Assembly: GCF_009829925.1 (NCBI RefSeq)
Contig: NZ_SNVJ01000021.1
Span: 1 to 64,000 of the forward strand
Reading direction: 5' to 3'
Length of the DNA stretch: 64,000 nt
Source: Teichococcus coralli
GTDB taxonomy: Bacteria; Pseudomonadota; Alphaproteobacteria; Acetobacterales; Acetobacteraceae
Shown here: positions 30,693 to 39,186 of the stretch, piece after piece
How the letters are laid out: the number at the start of each line of letters is the position of its first letter
How positions within the stretch are numbered: the stretch's first letter is position 1
Notes under the pieces: generated by a model
What the model saw: only the letters and a program-made list of their open reading frames with translations
Database searches by the model: none
Told to the model about the DNA's origin: nothing
Made by a program: the position numbers and the translations under genes

Positions 30693-32157
30693 GGCCGGCG
30701 GCCTAGCCCGGGGCGGGCGGAAGCGGCCATCATCCTGGCCTGCTTTGCTGGCGGCCGGCTTTTTCGGCCTTTCCGGCTGCGGCACCGTCGGCAGCGCGGT
30801 GAACAGCGTGGTGGGCAGCAACGCGCCGCCCGAGGGGCAGCAGGGCCATGTGCGTGGCTTCCTCGGCGGCGTGGTGGCGGATGAACCGCGCGCCGCGCTG
30901 GTCGGCCGCGAGGTGCTCTCCGCCGGCGGCACGGCGGTGGACGCGGCCGTGGCGGCCGGCTTCGCCATGGCGGTGACGCTGCCTTCCCGCACGGGGCTTG
31001 GCGGCGGCGGCGCCTGCCTGGTCTTCAACCGTGAGCGCGGCAGCACCGAGGCGGTGCTTTTTCCTGCCACCGCTCCCTCTCCGGCCGGGCCGGTGGGCGA
31101 CCGGCCGGCGGCGGTGCCGATGCTGGCGCGCGGCCTCTTCGCCCTGCACACGCGCCTGCCGGGCCGCCCCTTCAACGAGCTGATGGCGCCCGCCGAGCAA
31201 CTGGCCCGCTTCGGCGCCACCACCTCCCGCGCCCTGGCGCAGGACCTCGCGGCGGTGGCCGGGCCGCTGCTGGCCGATCCGCCGGCACGCGCCGTCTTCA
31301 CCGGTCCCAACGGCCAGCCGCTGGCCGAGGGCGAGCAGCTTGTGCAGCCCGATCTCGGCGGCGCGCTTTCCGCGCTCCGCGTCGCCGGCGTGGGCGATCT
31401 CTACCAGGGCGCCATGGCGCGCCGCCTCGTGGAGCTTTCGGCCCGGGCCGGCGGCCCGTTGACGCTGGAGGACCTGCGCCCGGCCGTGCCCGTGGTGGCG
31501 AAGCCGCTGGAGATGCGGGTGGGCTCCGACCTGCTCGCCTTTCTGCCGCTGCCGGCCGATGGCGGGCTGGCCGGCGCCGCCGCCTTCCAGGCCCTGCAAT
31601 CCGGCGCCGGCGTGGACGCGGCCTCGCAGCGCGGCCTTGCCGTCTCGCGCACCTGGCGCGAGCGCGGCGGAGAGGCCGCCAGCCTGCTCGCCAACCCGCC
31701 GCCGCTGGACGGGCCGGTGCCGGCCCTGCCGGCTTCGGCGAGCCTTGTCACGCTGGACAAGGACGGCAACGCCGCTTCCTGCGCCTTCACGCTGAACAAC
31801 CTGTTCGGCACCGGGCGCGTGGTGCCGCAGCTTGGCTTCGTCATGGCCGCCGCGCCCAACCGCGGCCGCGTGGAGCCGCCGCTGCTCGCCGCCGCCCTCG
31901 CCTACAACGCCAACCTGCGCGCCTTCCGCTATGCCGGGGCCGCCACCGGGCAGGGCGCGGCGCCGATCGCGCTGGCACTGCCGGCGGCGCGGGCGTTGCT
32001 GAACGGCTCCCCGGTCGCTGAGGCGGTGGCTGCCGTCCCCGCGCCGGGAAGCGCCAACGCCATCAGCTGCCCGCGCTACCTGCCGGGCAGTGAAAGCCGT
32101 TGCACCGCCGCCGCCGACCCTCGCGGCTTCGGGCTGGCGCTGATCGGCGGACAGTAA
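30691..32157 (+). CDS. Gamma-glutamyltranspeptidase-like lipoprotein with altered catalytic site
   Basis: A 488-residue protein with a lipoprotein signal (LLAAGFFGLSGC). GGT-family features: VGREVLSAGGTAVDAAVAAG, TGLGGGGACLVFN, and near the C-terminal half VTLDKDGNAASCAFTLNNLF, GTGRVVPQLGFVMA. In active GGTs the VxxVDxDGNA motif is preceded by TTH, whose first Thr is the autocleaving nucleophile; here the ungapped equivalent is Ser349-Ala-Ser. The protein is also shorter than typical GGT (~580). It may be a serine variant or inactive. The start ATG overlaps the divergent pseudogene start. Confidence 0.8.
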   Translation: MAGGLARGGRKRPSSWPALLAAGFFGLSGCGTVGSAVNSVVGSNAPPEGQQGHVRGFLGGVVADEPRAALVGREVLSAGGTAVDAAVAAGFAMAVTLPSRTGLGGGGACLVFNRERGSTEAVLFPATAPSPAGPVGDRPAAVPMLARGLFALHTRLPGRPFNELMAPAEQLARFGATTSRALAQDLAAVAGPLLADPPARAVFTGPNGQPLAEGEQLVQPDLGGALSALRVAGVGDLYQGAMARRLVELSARAGGPLTLEDLRPAVPVVAKPLEMRVGSDLLAFLPLPADGGLAGAAAFQALQSGAGVDAASQRGLAVSRTWRERGGEAASLLANPPPLDGPVPALPASASLVTLDKDGNAASCAFTLNNLFGTGRVVPQLGFVMAAAPNRGRVEPPLLAAALAYNANLRAFRYAGAATGQGAAPIALALPAARALLNGSPVAEAVAAVPAPGSANAISCPRYLPGSESRCTAAADPRGFGLALIGGQ

Positions 32158-32290
32158 AAAAAGTCCGGGGGAAGGAATTCCCCCGGGCCCCCGTCTTTTT
32201 TCTCCGAGTTCCCCGTGCTGGTGGAACGCGCAGCGCCAAACTGACAAAAAAAGAAGGGGGTTCGGGGGAATTCATCCCCCCGACCTTGCC
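32158..32290. repeat. Inverted-arm intergenic repeat, copy 3
   Basis: The shortest copy. Arms: 32158-32203 (CCGGGGGAAGGAATTCCCCC then CCCCCGTCTTTTTTC) and 32243-32290 (GACAAAAAAAGAAGGGGG then TTCGGGGGAATTC). The right arm reverse-complemented aligns with the left arm across about 45 bases. It begins directly after the GGT-like stop and ends 17 bases before the aminotransferase start, so the right arm lies in the leader of the latter. Confidence 0.8.
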
Positions 32291-32307
32291 TTTCCGGGAC
32301 GATCCCC

Positions 32308-33471
32308 ATGCTCAAGACCGGCCGAGGCGCCGAGGCGCCGCCCTTCCTGGTGATGGACGTCATCGCCGCCGCCAATGCCACCGCGCTGAGCCTGCCGCCC
32401 GGCGCGCCCGGCGTGCTGCGCATGGAGGTGGGCCAGCCCTCCACCGGCGCGCCGCGCGGTGCGGCCGAGGCGGCGGTCCGCGCCCTCCAGGCCGGCGCGC
32501 CGATGGGCTACACGGAGGCTTTCGGCCTGCGCTCCCTGCGCGAGCGCATCGCCCGCCATTCCGGGGAGAAATACGGCACCGCCGTCGCGGCGGAGCGGGT
32601 GGCGGTGACGGTGGGGGCCTCCGGGGCCTTTCCGCTCGCCTTCCTCGCGGCCTTCGACCCGGGCGACCGCGTCGCCATGGCGGCGCCCTACTACCCGCCC
32701 TATGCGAACATCCTGACCGCCCTCGGCATGGTGCCGCAGCAGCTGCCCTGCGACGCCACGACGCGGTTCCAGCCGACCATCGCCATGCTGGAGGCGCTGG
32801 ACCCGCGGCCGGACGGGCTGATCGTCGCCTCGCCCTGCAACCCGGCCGGCACCATGCTTTCACCGGAGGAGCTGGCGGCGATCGCCCGCTGGTGCCACGA
32901 GCATGGGGTGCGGCTGATCTCCGACGAGATCTATCACGGCCTCTCCTACGGGATGCCGGAAAGCACCGCCGCCGCCTTCAGCCCGAGCGCCGTGGTGGTC
33001 AACAGCTTCAGCAAGTATTTTTCGATGACAGGCTGGCGCATCGGCTGGCTGGTGCTGCCGGAGGACCTGGTCCGGCCGGTGGAGTGCCTGGCGCAGAACA
33101 TGTTCATCAGCGCGCCGCACGTTTCCCAGGTGGCGGCGGAGGCCGCCTTCGACTGCACGGCGGAGCTGGAGGCCAACAAGGCCGCCTATCGCCGCAACCG
33201 CGACGCGCTGCTGGCCGGCCTGCCCGCCGCCGGCCTCGACCGGCTCGCCGAGGCGGACGGCGCCTTCTACCTCTGGGCCGATGTCAGCCACCTGACCAAC
33301 GACAGCGTGGATTTCGCCGCGCGCATGTTGGCCGAGGCCGGCATCGCCGCCACGCCGGGCGTTGACTTCGACCCCGCCCGCGGCCGGCGCTTCATGCGCT
33401 TCTCCTATTGCGGCGCGGAGGCGGCGATGGCCGAGGCGCCGGAGCGGCTCCGCCGCTGGCTGCGGCGCTGA
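32308..33471 (+). CDS. PLP-dependent class I/II aminotransferase
   Basis: A 387-residue fold-type I aminotransferase. It shows MEVGQPSTGAP and GYTEAFGLRSLRERIA (N-terminal region), ASPCNPAGTML (the conserved Asn), ISDEIYHGLSYG (Asp that contacts the PLP nitrogen), the PLP lysine in NSFSKYFSMTGWRIGW and a C-terminal Arg in RRFMRFSYC that binds the substrate carboxylate. It resembles the alphaproteobacterial aspartate/aromatic-type group, but the amino-acid substrate is not decided. The ATG at 32308 follows repeat copy 3. Confidence 0.9.
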   Translation: MLKTGRGAEAPPFLVMDVIAAANATALSLPPGAPGVLRMEVGQPSTGAPRGAAEAAVRALQAGAPMGYTEAFGLRSLRERIARHSGEKYGTAVAAERVAVTVGASGAFPLAFLAAFDPGDRVAMAAPYYPPYANILTALGMVPQQLPCDATTRFQPTIAMLEALDPRPDGLIVASPCNPAGTMLSPEELAAIARWCHEHGVRLISDEIYHGLSYGMPESTAAAFSPSAVVVNSFSKYFSMTGWRIGWLVLPEDLVRPVECLAQNMFISAPHVSQVAAEAAFDCTAELEANKAAYRRNRDALLAGLPAAGLDRLAEADGAFYLWADVSHLTNDSVDFAARMLAEAGIAATPGVDFDPARGRRFMRFSYCGAEAAMAEAPERLRRWLRR

Positions 33472-33712
33472 CGCGCCAGGGAAAGGCGCCGCGGCGGCTG
33501 CCGGTGGTCCGCCGCCGCCGATTGGCGGCGGCGCGACGCGGCTGCCGGAACTCCCCCAGGACTGGCCGCGCCGGACCGGTGGCACCATCGGCCCGCCGCT
33601 GATCCCGCGCTGCGCCCGGTGCGGGGGCGGGAGCCCGCAACCCTTGACCTGTCCGTTTGTTCACCCCGCGGGGCGGTGACCGGCCGCCCCGCGCCAGTTG
33701 GGGAGACGCATC

Positions 33713-33931
33713 ATGATGACCATGGGCAGCGGCGGCCCACAGCGCCTGCCGGGCTTCCTCACGCGCCGGCACTTCCTGCGGCATTCGAGCGGCGGCATGA
33801 TGGCGGCAGGGGCGATGACCACCACGCGCACAACAAGGCCACCCGGTTCCGAAGCCGCGGAACGGCAGGCGCGCGCTACTGCGGCGAAAAGAAGAAGCGT
33901 TGCAGGCGCTGGATCATCTCGCGAAGGTTGA
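33713..33931 (+). CDS. Short open frame with Tat-like N-terminus, possibly truncated
   Basis: 72 codons from ATG 33713, preceded by GGGGAG at a good distance. The start reads MMTMGSGGPQRLPGFLTRRH then FLRHSSGGMMAAGAM, which resembles the beginning of a Tat substrate (RRHFL) but without a long hydrophobic core. The remainder is low complexity and its end overlaps the last 56 bases of the convergent IalB-like gene. It may be the 5' end of a lost exported protein. The preceding 33472-33712 holds nothing I recognise. Confidence 0.3.
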   Translation: MMTMGSGGPQRLPGFLTRRHFLRHSSGGMMAAGAMTTTRTTRPPGSEAAERQARATAAKRRSVAGAGSSREG

Positions 33932-34502
33932 AGGCGGGCGGCGGGGTTTCGGCCTGCTCGGGCGGCACCTCGGCGCGGAAGGCGGTGAGCGCCGCCGCAG
34001 TCTGCGAAAGCGCCAGCTCGCGCGGCGGGGACTCGGTCGTGGCGCTGCCGAAGCCGAGAACGCGCACCAGCACCTGTTCGGCCTTGGGCAGTTCCTCCGC
34101 GGCGCGGGCGGCATCCTCCGGGCGTGGCGCGCAGACCACCGACCTGCCCTCCAGCCCGCAGGGCATCTCGAACAGCGGGTTGGGCGGGAAGCGGAGCTGC
34201 GCCGTGCCGGCCAGCGCCAGCAATCCGCGCAGCGCGCCTTCCAGGTTGAGGTCACGCGCCGTCACCACCGGCACCAGCAGGCCTCGCCGTGGCGCGACCT
34301 CCAGCGCCAGGGCGGGCATGTGCTCCGTGGCAGGCTCCACCGGCTGCGCATGGGTCATGCGGCAGGTGGACTGGTCCGTCATGGGGTCGGCGGCGCAGTT
34401 CAGGATCCAGGGGCCGAACTGGTCGGGTGCCGCCTGCGCCGGCACGGCGGCCAGCAGCGCGAGGGCGGCGATCGTCGGCAGGGTGGTGGCGGTTGTGCGC
34501 AT
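33876..34502 (-). CDS. IalB-like (invasion-associated locus B) exported protein
   Basis: A 208-residue protein with a signal peptide (TLPTIAALALLAAVPAQAA). The mature part begins FGPWILNCAADPMTDQSTCR, with the two cysteines and the W-x-x-x-C spacing of the IalB family, then LALEVAPRRGLLVPVVT and a third/fourth cysteine (FEMPCGLEGRSVVCAP). IalB-family proteins are periplasmic, common in alphaproteobacteria, and mostly uncharacterised outside Bartonella. The ATG at 34502 is preferred over a TTG three codons earlier. It is divergent from the aldo/keto reductase, with 35 bases between the starts. Confidence 0.7.
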   Translation of the reverse strand: MRTTATTLPTIAALALLAAVPAQAAPDQFGPWILNCAADPMTDQSTCRMTHAQPVEPATEHMPALALEVAPRRGLLVPVVTARDLNLEGALRGLLALAGTAQLRFPPNPLFEMPCGLEGRSVVCAPRPEDAARAAEELPKAEQVLVRVLGFGSATTESPPRELALSQTAAALTAFRAEVPPEQAETPPPAFNLREMIQRLQRFFFSPQ

Positions 34503-34537
34503 GGGGCGCAAGATAAGAAGGGCATCGGGAGCTTGCC

Positions 34538-35368
34538 ATGAACACTGTCACCTTTCCGGATGAAACCAGCGTTCCCGCGCTCGGCCAGGGCACCTGGAAG
34601 ATGGGCGAGCGAGGCTCCGACCGGGCCGCCGAGGCCCGCACGCTGCGACTCGGCCTCGATCTCGGCCTGACCCTGATCGACACGGCGGAGATGTATGCCG
34701 AGGGGGGCGCCGAGGAGGTGGTGGCCGAGGCGATCGCGGGCCGGCGGGACGAGGTCTTCCTCGTCACCAAGGCCTATCCGCAGAACGCCTCCCGCAGCCG
34801 GCTGCCGGAGGCCTGCGAGCGCAGCCTGAAGCGGCTGCGAACGGATGTGATCGACCTCTACCTGCTGCACTGGCGCGGCAGCGTGCCGCTGGCCGAAACG
34901 GTGGAGGCGATGGAGAAACTGGTCCGTGACGGCAAGATCCGCCGCTGGGGCGTCTCCAACCTCGACGTGTCGGACCTGGAGGAGCTTGGCTCCACCCTTT
35001 CCGGCTGCGCCACCGATCAGGTGCTCTACAACCTCGAAGCGCGTGGCGTGGAATTCGACCTGCTGCCTTTCGCGGCCAGGCTGAAGATGCCGGTCATGGC
35101 CTATTCCCCGGTGGGGCAGGGCGGCGACCTGTTGCGGCACCCGGCGCTGAAGCGGATCGCGGCGCGGCAGGGCATCTCGCCCGCGCAGGTGGCGCTGGCC
35201 TGGACGCTCCGCGGAGGCGGGGTGATCAGCATCCCCAAGGCGTCCGACGAGGCGCATCTGCGCGAGAATGCCGACGTCTGGAAGGTGGTGCTGACGCCGG
35301 AGGACCTCGCCGAGTTCGACTCCGCCTTTCCGCCGCCCAAGCGCAAGCAGCCGCTGGAGATGCTCTAG
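34538..35368 (+). CDS. Aldo/keto reductase
   Basis: A 276-residue NADPH-dependent aldo/keto reductase. The catalytic tetrad is visible: Asp and Tyr in LIDTAEMYAEGG, Lys in FLVTKAYPQN and His in DLYLLHWRG. NADPH-binding sequence GVISIPKASDEAHLRENAD is at the C-terminus. It resembles the bacterial YeaE/2,5-diketogluconate reductase group; the carbonyl substrate cannot be told from sequence. The stop is in GATGCTCTAGG. Confidence 0.92.
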   Translation: MNTVTFPDETSVPALGQGTWKMGERGSDRAAEARTLRLGLDLGLTLIDTAEMYAEGGAEEVVAEAIAGRRDEVFLVTKAYPQNASRSRLPEACERSLKRLRTDVIDLYLLHWRGSVPLAETVEAMEKLVRDGKIRRWGVSNLDVSDLEELGSTLSGCATDQVLYNLEARGVEFDLLPFAARLKMPVMAYSPVGQGGDLLRHPALKRIAARQGISPAQVALAWTLRGGGVISIPKASDEAHLRENADVWKVVLTPEDLAEFDSAFPPPKRKQPLEML

Positions 35369-35518
35369 GCCGGGCGCGAGGATGAGCATCCGGCGGAGGC
35401 GGCGCTTCCGGCCTCGCTGCGCCGCAACCGCCGCCGGAACCGCGACGGGGCGTGGCCGGAACGCCGCTGACAGGATTGCGCCTTCCGGCCCGGCAGGGCT
35501 CTGCCTATCCTGCGCACC

Positions 35519-37534
35519 GTGACCGTGGCACTCGCCTTCCTCCTGCTCGGCCTCCTGCTGCTGGCGCCGCTCGGTGCGCTGGCCGGGAGGGGCGCACGGC
35601 TCGTGCATGGGGGCGGGATCGCCGCCTCGGCCGGCTTCGCGCTGCTGGCGGTCGCGGAACTCGCGCTCGGCGGCGGCGGCGTGCTGCTGCTTCCCGTGGG
35701 TCCGCCCTGGGCGCCGCTCACCCTGGCGCTGGACGGGCTTTCCGCCTGGTTCCTGCTGCTGCTCGGCCTGGTGGGCGTCGCCTGCGGCCTCTATGCCTGG
35801 GTGCACGAGGCCGCCGCGTCCCCGCGCCGGCTGGTGCCCTATCCGCTGTTCCTCGCCGGCATGGCGCTGACGCTGCTGGCCGCCGACGGCTTCACCCTGC
35901 TGCTCGGCTTCGAGGCCATGTCGCTTGCTTCCTGGGCGCTGCTCGCGGCTCGGCGGGGCGAGGCGGAGCGCGCGGCGGCGCGGCTCTATCTCGGCTTCGC
36001 GCTGTTTGGGGCCGCTTGCCTGATCCCGGCCGTGGGGCTGCTGGCGGGCCTCACCGGGGACCTCTCCTTCGCCGGCATGCGCGCCGCCCCGCCACAGGGC
36101 TGGGTGGCGGCCATGGTGATGGTGCTGGTGCTGCTCGGCGCCGGCTCCAAGGCGGGGCTGGTGCCGCTGCATGGCTGGCTGCCCGTCGCGCATCCTGTGG
36201 CGCCCAGCCATGTCTCGGCGCTGATGTCGGGCGCCATGACCAAGGTGGCGCTCTACGTGATCGCCCGGCTGGCGCTGGACCTTGGCGGGCCGGCCCAGCC
36301 GCTCGGCTGGGGCGTGCCGCTGCTGGTGCTGGGCGCGGCCTCCGCCCTGCTCGGCGCCCTGCGCGCGACGCAGGAAACCGACAGCAAGACGCTGCTGGCC
36401 TGCTCCACCATTGAGAACATCGGCGTCGTCGCCATGGCTTTCGGCCTTTCCGCAATGCTGCGCGCGGCCGATCTCGGGCCGCTCGCCGCGCTGGCGGCGG
36501 GGGCGGCGCTGCTGCACGCGCTGGGCCATGCGCTGTTCAAGACTCTGCTCTTTCTGGCCGCGGGCGAGGTGCAGCATGGCGCCGGCGCGCGCCATCTGGA
36601 CCGGCTGGGCGGCCTGATCCACGCCATGCCTGTGGTGGCGGCCTGCGCCCTGGCCGGCGCCGCCGCGGCCGCCGCGCTGCCGCCGCTGGCGGGCTTTGCC
36701 GGCGAGTGGCTGCTGCTGCAGGCGCTGCTCTCCGCCTGGCGGGTGGGGGCGCTCGGCCTGCAGGTGCTGGTGGCCGCCTGCACGGCGGTGGCGGCGCTGT
36801 CCGCCGCGCTGGGGGCCGTGGCGATGCTGCGCCTCTGGGGCCTCACCTTTCTCGGCCGCCCGCGCACGCCCCGTACCCTGGGCGCGCAGGATGCCCATCC
36901 GGTCAGCCGCGCCGCCCTGATGGGGCTGGCCGGGCTGGTGGCGGTGGTCGGCCTGCTGCCGGGCGCGCTCCTGGCGCTCGGCGCGCCCGCCGTGGCGCGG
37001 ATCAGCGGGCATGACGGCGTCGCCGAGGCCTCGCTTTGGCTGGTCGGCCCCTCGGCCTCCGGCTCGGGCTACCGGCCGCTGGCGCTGGCCGTCGTGCTGG
37101 CGCTGCTGCTGTTCGGGCTGGTGGCGCTGGTGCGGCACCTGTCGCCAGGCCCGGCGGCGCGCGGCCCGGTGTGGGATGGCGGCTTCATCGCCCCGCCGGC
37201 GCATCTGCCCTTCGGCGACCCTGCCACCCAGGCCAGCGCCGCGGGCTTCGCCCAGCCGCTGCGCCGAATGCTGGGCACCCCGCTGCTGGCGGCGCGCGAG
37301 GCCGTGCGGCGCCCGCCGCCCGGCAGCACGGAGGCGGCGCAACTGGAAAGCGGCTTCCACGATCCCGTGCTGCCGGCGCTGCTCCGCCCGTTGCTGCGGC
37401 TGCGGGATGCGCTGGCCATCGCGGCGGAGCGGCTGCGCGACCTGACCATCCGCCAGTTCCTTGGCCTCAGCTTCAGCACGCTGGTCGCGCTGCTGGCGCT
37501 GCTGGCCTGGCTTGGCGCGGGGGTGGCGCAGTGA
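35519..37534 (+). CDS. hyfB: HyfB-like proton-translocating antiporter subunit
   Basis: A 671-residue membrane protein of the NuoL/NuoM/MrpA superfamily, closest in kind to HyfB/HycC. It has ~15 hydrophobic segments; the transmembrane glutamate in LLGFEAMSLASWALL and the lysine in GAGSKAGLVPLHGWLPVAHP mark the proton path, and a C-terminal amphipathic/terminal helix region (LSPGPAARGPVWDGGFIAPP) is the HyfB extension. It is the first of six tightly packed genes (hyfBCEFGI). The GTG start at 35519 lacks a clear ribosome binding site; GTG 35525 is an alternative. Confidence 0.9.
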   Translation: MTVALAFLLLGLLLLAPLGALAGRGARLVHGGGIAASAGFALLAVAELALGGGGVLLLPVGPPWAPLTLALDGLSAWFLLLLGLVGVACGLYAWVHEAAASPRRLVPYPLFLAGMALTLLAADGFTLLLGFEAMSLASWALLAARRGEAERAAARLYLGFALFGAACLIPAVGLLAGLTGDLSFAGMRAAPPQGWVAAMVMVLVLLGAGSKAGLVPLHGWLPVAHPVAPSHVSALMSGAMTKVALYVIARLALDLGGPAQPLGWGVPLLVLGAASALLGALRATQETDSKTLLACSTIENIGVVAMAFGLSAMLRAADLGPLAALAAGAALLHALGHALFKTLLFLAAGEVQHGAGARHLDRLGGLIHAMPVVAACALAGAAAAAALPPLAGFAGEWLLLQALLSAWRVGALGLQVLVAACTAVAALSAALGAVAMLRLWGLTFLGRPRTPRTLGAQDAHPVSRAALMGLAGLVAVVGLLPGALLALGAPAVARISGHDGVAEASLWLVGPSASGSGYRPLALAVVLALLLFGLVALVRHLSPGPAARGPVWDGGFIAPPAHLPFGDPATQASAAGFAQPLRRMLGTPLLAAREAVRRPPPGSTEAAQLESGFHDPVLPALLRPLLRLRDALAIAAERLRDLTIRQFLGLSFSTLVALLALLAWLGAGVAQ

Positions 37535-38490
37535 CGCTGCTGCCCTCTCTCCTCGCCCAGCTCCTGCACCTGGCGCTGATGCTGGCCGTCGGGCCCTTGC
37601 TGGTGGGGCTGGTGCGCTGGCTGAAGGCGCGGCTGATGGGCCGGCAGGGGGCGAATCCCCTCCAGCCCTGGCGCGACCTGCTGAAGCTGCTGCGCAAGCA
37701 GCCGCTGCTGGCGGAGAACGCTTCGGTGGTCTCGCTGGCCGCGCCCTACGCCGCCCTGGGCGCCACGGCGGCGGCGGCGGCGCTGGTGCCGGGCTTCACG
37801 CATGGCATGCTGCTGGCGCCGATGGCGGACCTGATCCTGATCGCCGGGCTGCTGGCGCTGGCGCGCTTCGCCCTGGCGCTGGCGGCGATGGATGTCGGCA
37901 CCGCCTTCGGCGACCTCGGCGCGGCGCGCGAGATGAGCTTCGCCGCCTTCACCGAGCCGGCCTTCATGCTGGCCGTGCTGGCCTTCGCCATGCTCGCCGG
38001 CACCACCAACCTGGACGCCGTCGGCAGCCTGCTGCAGGAGGGGATGGTGGGGCTGCGCGTCACCCTCGGCCTGGCGTCGCTGGCGCTGCTGGCGGTGGCG
38101 CTGGCCGAGAACGGCCGCCTGCCGGTGGACAACCCCGCCACCCATCTGGAGCTGACCATGGTGCATGAGGCGATGTTGCTGGAATCCTCCGGCCGGCAAC
38201 TCGCGCTGTGGGAAATGCAGGGCGCGCTGCGGCTGGCCTTGTGGCTGAGCCTGCTGGCCGCGCTGTTCCTTCCCTTCGGCACTGCGCCGGCCGATGCGGG
38301 CCCGCTGGCCTGGCTGTTCGGCCTGCTGGCCTGGGCGATCAAGCTCGGCCTGCTGGCGGTGGCGCTGGCCATCCTCGAGAGCGTCATCGCCAAGATGCGT
38401 GTCTTCCGGGTCCCCGAGTTCCTCGGCGCGGCGCTGCTGCTGGCGCTGCTGGGGGCGGTGTTCCTTTTCCTCTCCACCGGCCTGGCCTGA
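37531..38490 (+). CDS. hyfC: HyfC-like membrane subunit (NuoH/HycD family)
   Basis: A 319-residue membrane protein with about eight helices, homologous to complex I NuoH, which forms the quinone-site/interface subunit between the soluble arm and the proton pumps. Typical segments are GANPLQPWRDLLKLLRKQ, DVGTAFGDLGAAREMSFAAF and the acidic loop LPVDNPATHLELTMVHEAML. The GTG start shares four bases (GTGA) with the hyfB stop. Confidence 0.92.
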   Translation: MTLLPSLLAQLLHLALMLAVGPLLVGLVRWLKARLMGRQGANPLQPWRDLLKLLRKQPLLAENASVVSLAAPYAALGATAAAAALVPGFTHGMLLAPMADLILIAGLLALARFALALAAMDVGTAFGDLGAAREMSFAAFTEPAFMLAVLAFAMLAGTTNLDAVGSLLQEGMVGLRVTLGLASLALLAVALAENGRLPVDNPATHLELTMVHEAMLLESSGRQLALWEMQGALRLALWLSLLAALFLPFGTAPADAGPLAWLFGLLAWAIKLGLLAVALAILESVIAKMRVFRVPEFLGAALLLALLGAVFLFLSTGLA

Positions 38491-38502
38491 GGGGCGCGCG
38501 GC

Positions 38503-39186
38503 ATGGGCTTCGGGCAGCTTTCCTATGACGTGGCGCACCTGCTGGCCGGAACCGTGCTGCTGCTTTCCTTTCTGCTGCTCTACCAGCGGCGCATCAGCGC
38601 GGTGATCAGCACCTTTGCCGCCCAGGGCGCGGCGCTGGCGCTGGCCGTGGCCTGGCAGGGCTGGGCGCAGGGCGCGCCGGGGCTCTACGTGACGGCTCTC
38701 GTCGCCGCTACCGCCAAGGCGGTGCTGATCCCGTTGGCGCTGCGCGCGCTGGTGCGCCGCTTCGGCCTGCACCGCAGCGTTGAGCCCGCGCTCGGCATCG
38801 GGGCCGGCTTGATCGTCGGCGTGGGGCTGGTGGCGCTGGCCATCCTCGTGGTGCTGCCCGCCACCACCGGCGCCGGGGCCCTGGCGCGGGAGGACCTGGC
38901 GATGGCCCTTTCCGTCGTGCTGCTGGGCATGCTGATGATGATCACCCGGCGGCAGGCGATCAGCCAGGTGATTGGCCTGCTGAGCCTGGAGAACGGGTTG
39001 GTGCTGGCCGCCGCCGGGGTGCGGGGGCTGCCGCTGGTGGTGGAGCTCTCGACCGCCGCGCTTGTGCTGGTGCTGGCGGGGATGGCGGGCTTCTTCGCCT
39101 TCCACCTGCGTGCCAGCTTCGCCAGCCTGGACCTTTCCCTGCTGCACCGCCACCGCGGCGAGCGCGCCGAGGCGGAGCGCCCATGA
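38503..39186 (+). CDS. hyfE: HyfE-like membrane subunit
   Basis: A 227-residue protein with about seven hydrophobic helices of the HyfE family, a NuoK/MrpC-like subunit with an extended C-terminal part found only in hydrogenase-4-type complexes. The NuoK-like core is around VIGLLSLENGLVLAAAG, with the intramembrane glutamate conserved. Presence of HyfE distinguishes this cluster from complex I. The gene begins 12 bases after hyfC and its end overlaps hyfF by four bases (ATGA). Confidence 0.9.
   Translation: MGFGQLSYDVAHLLAGTVLLLSFLLLYQRRISAVISTFAAQGAALALAVAWQGWAQGAPGLYVTALVAATAKAVLIPLALRALVRRFGLHRSVEPALGIGAGLIVGVGLVALAILVVLPATTGAGALAREDLAMALSVVLLGMLMMITRRQAISQVIGLLSLENGLVLAAAGVRGLPLVVELSTAALVLVLAGMAGFFAFHLRASFASLDLSLLHRHRGERAEAERP

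Noticed and set aside
34400..37360. A 986-codon open frame antisense to the aldo/keto reductase and hyfB
   Set aside because: Gln/Arg/His-rich shadow; real genes with catalytic motifs lie on the other strand.
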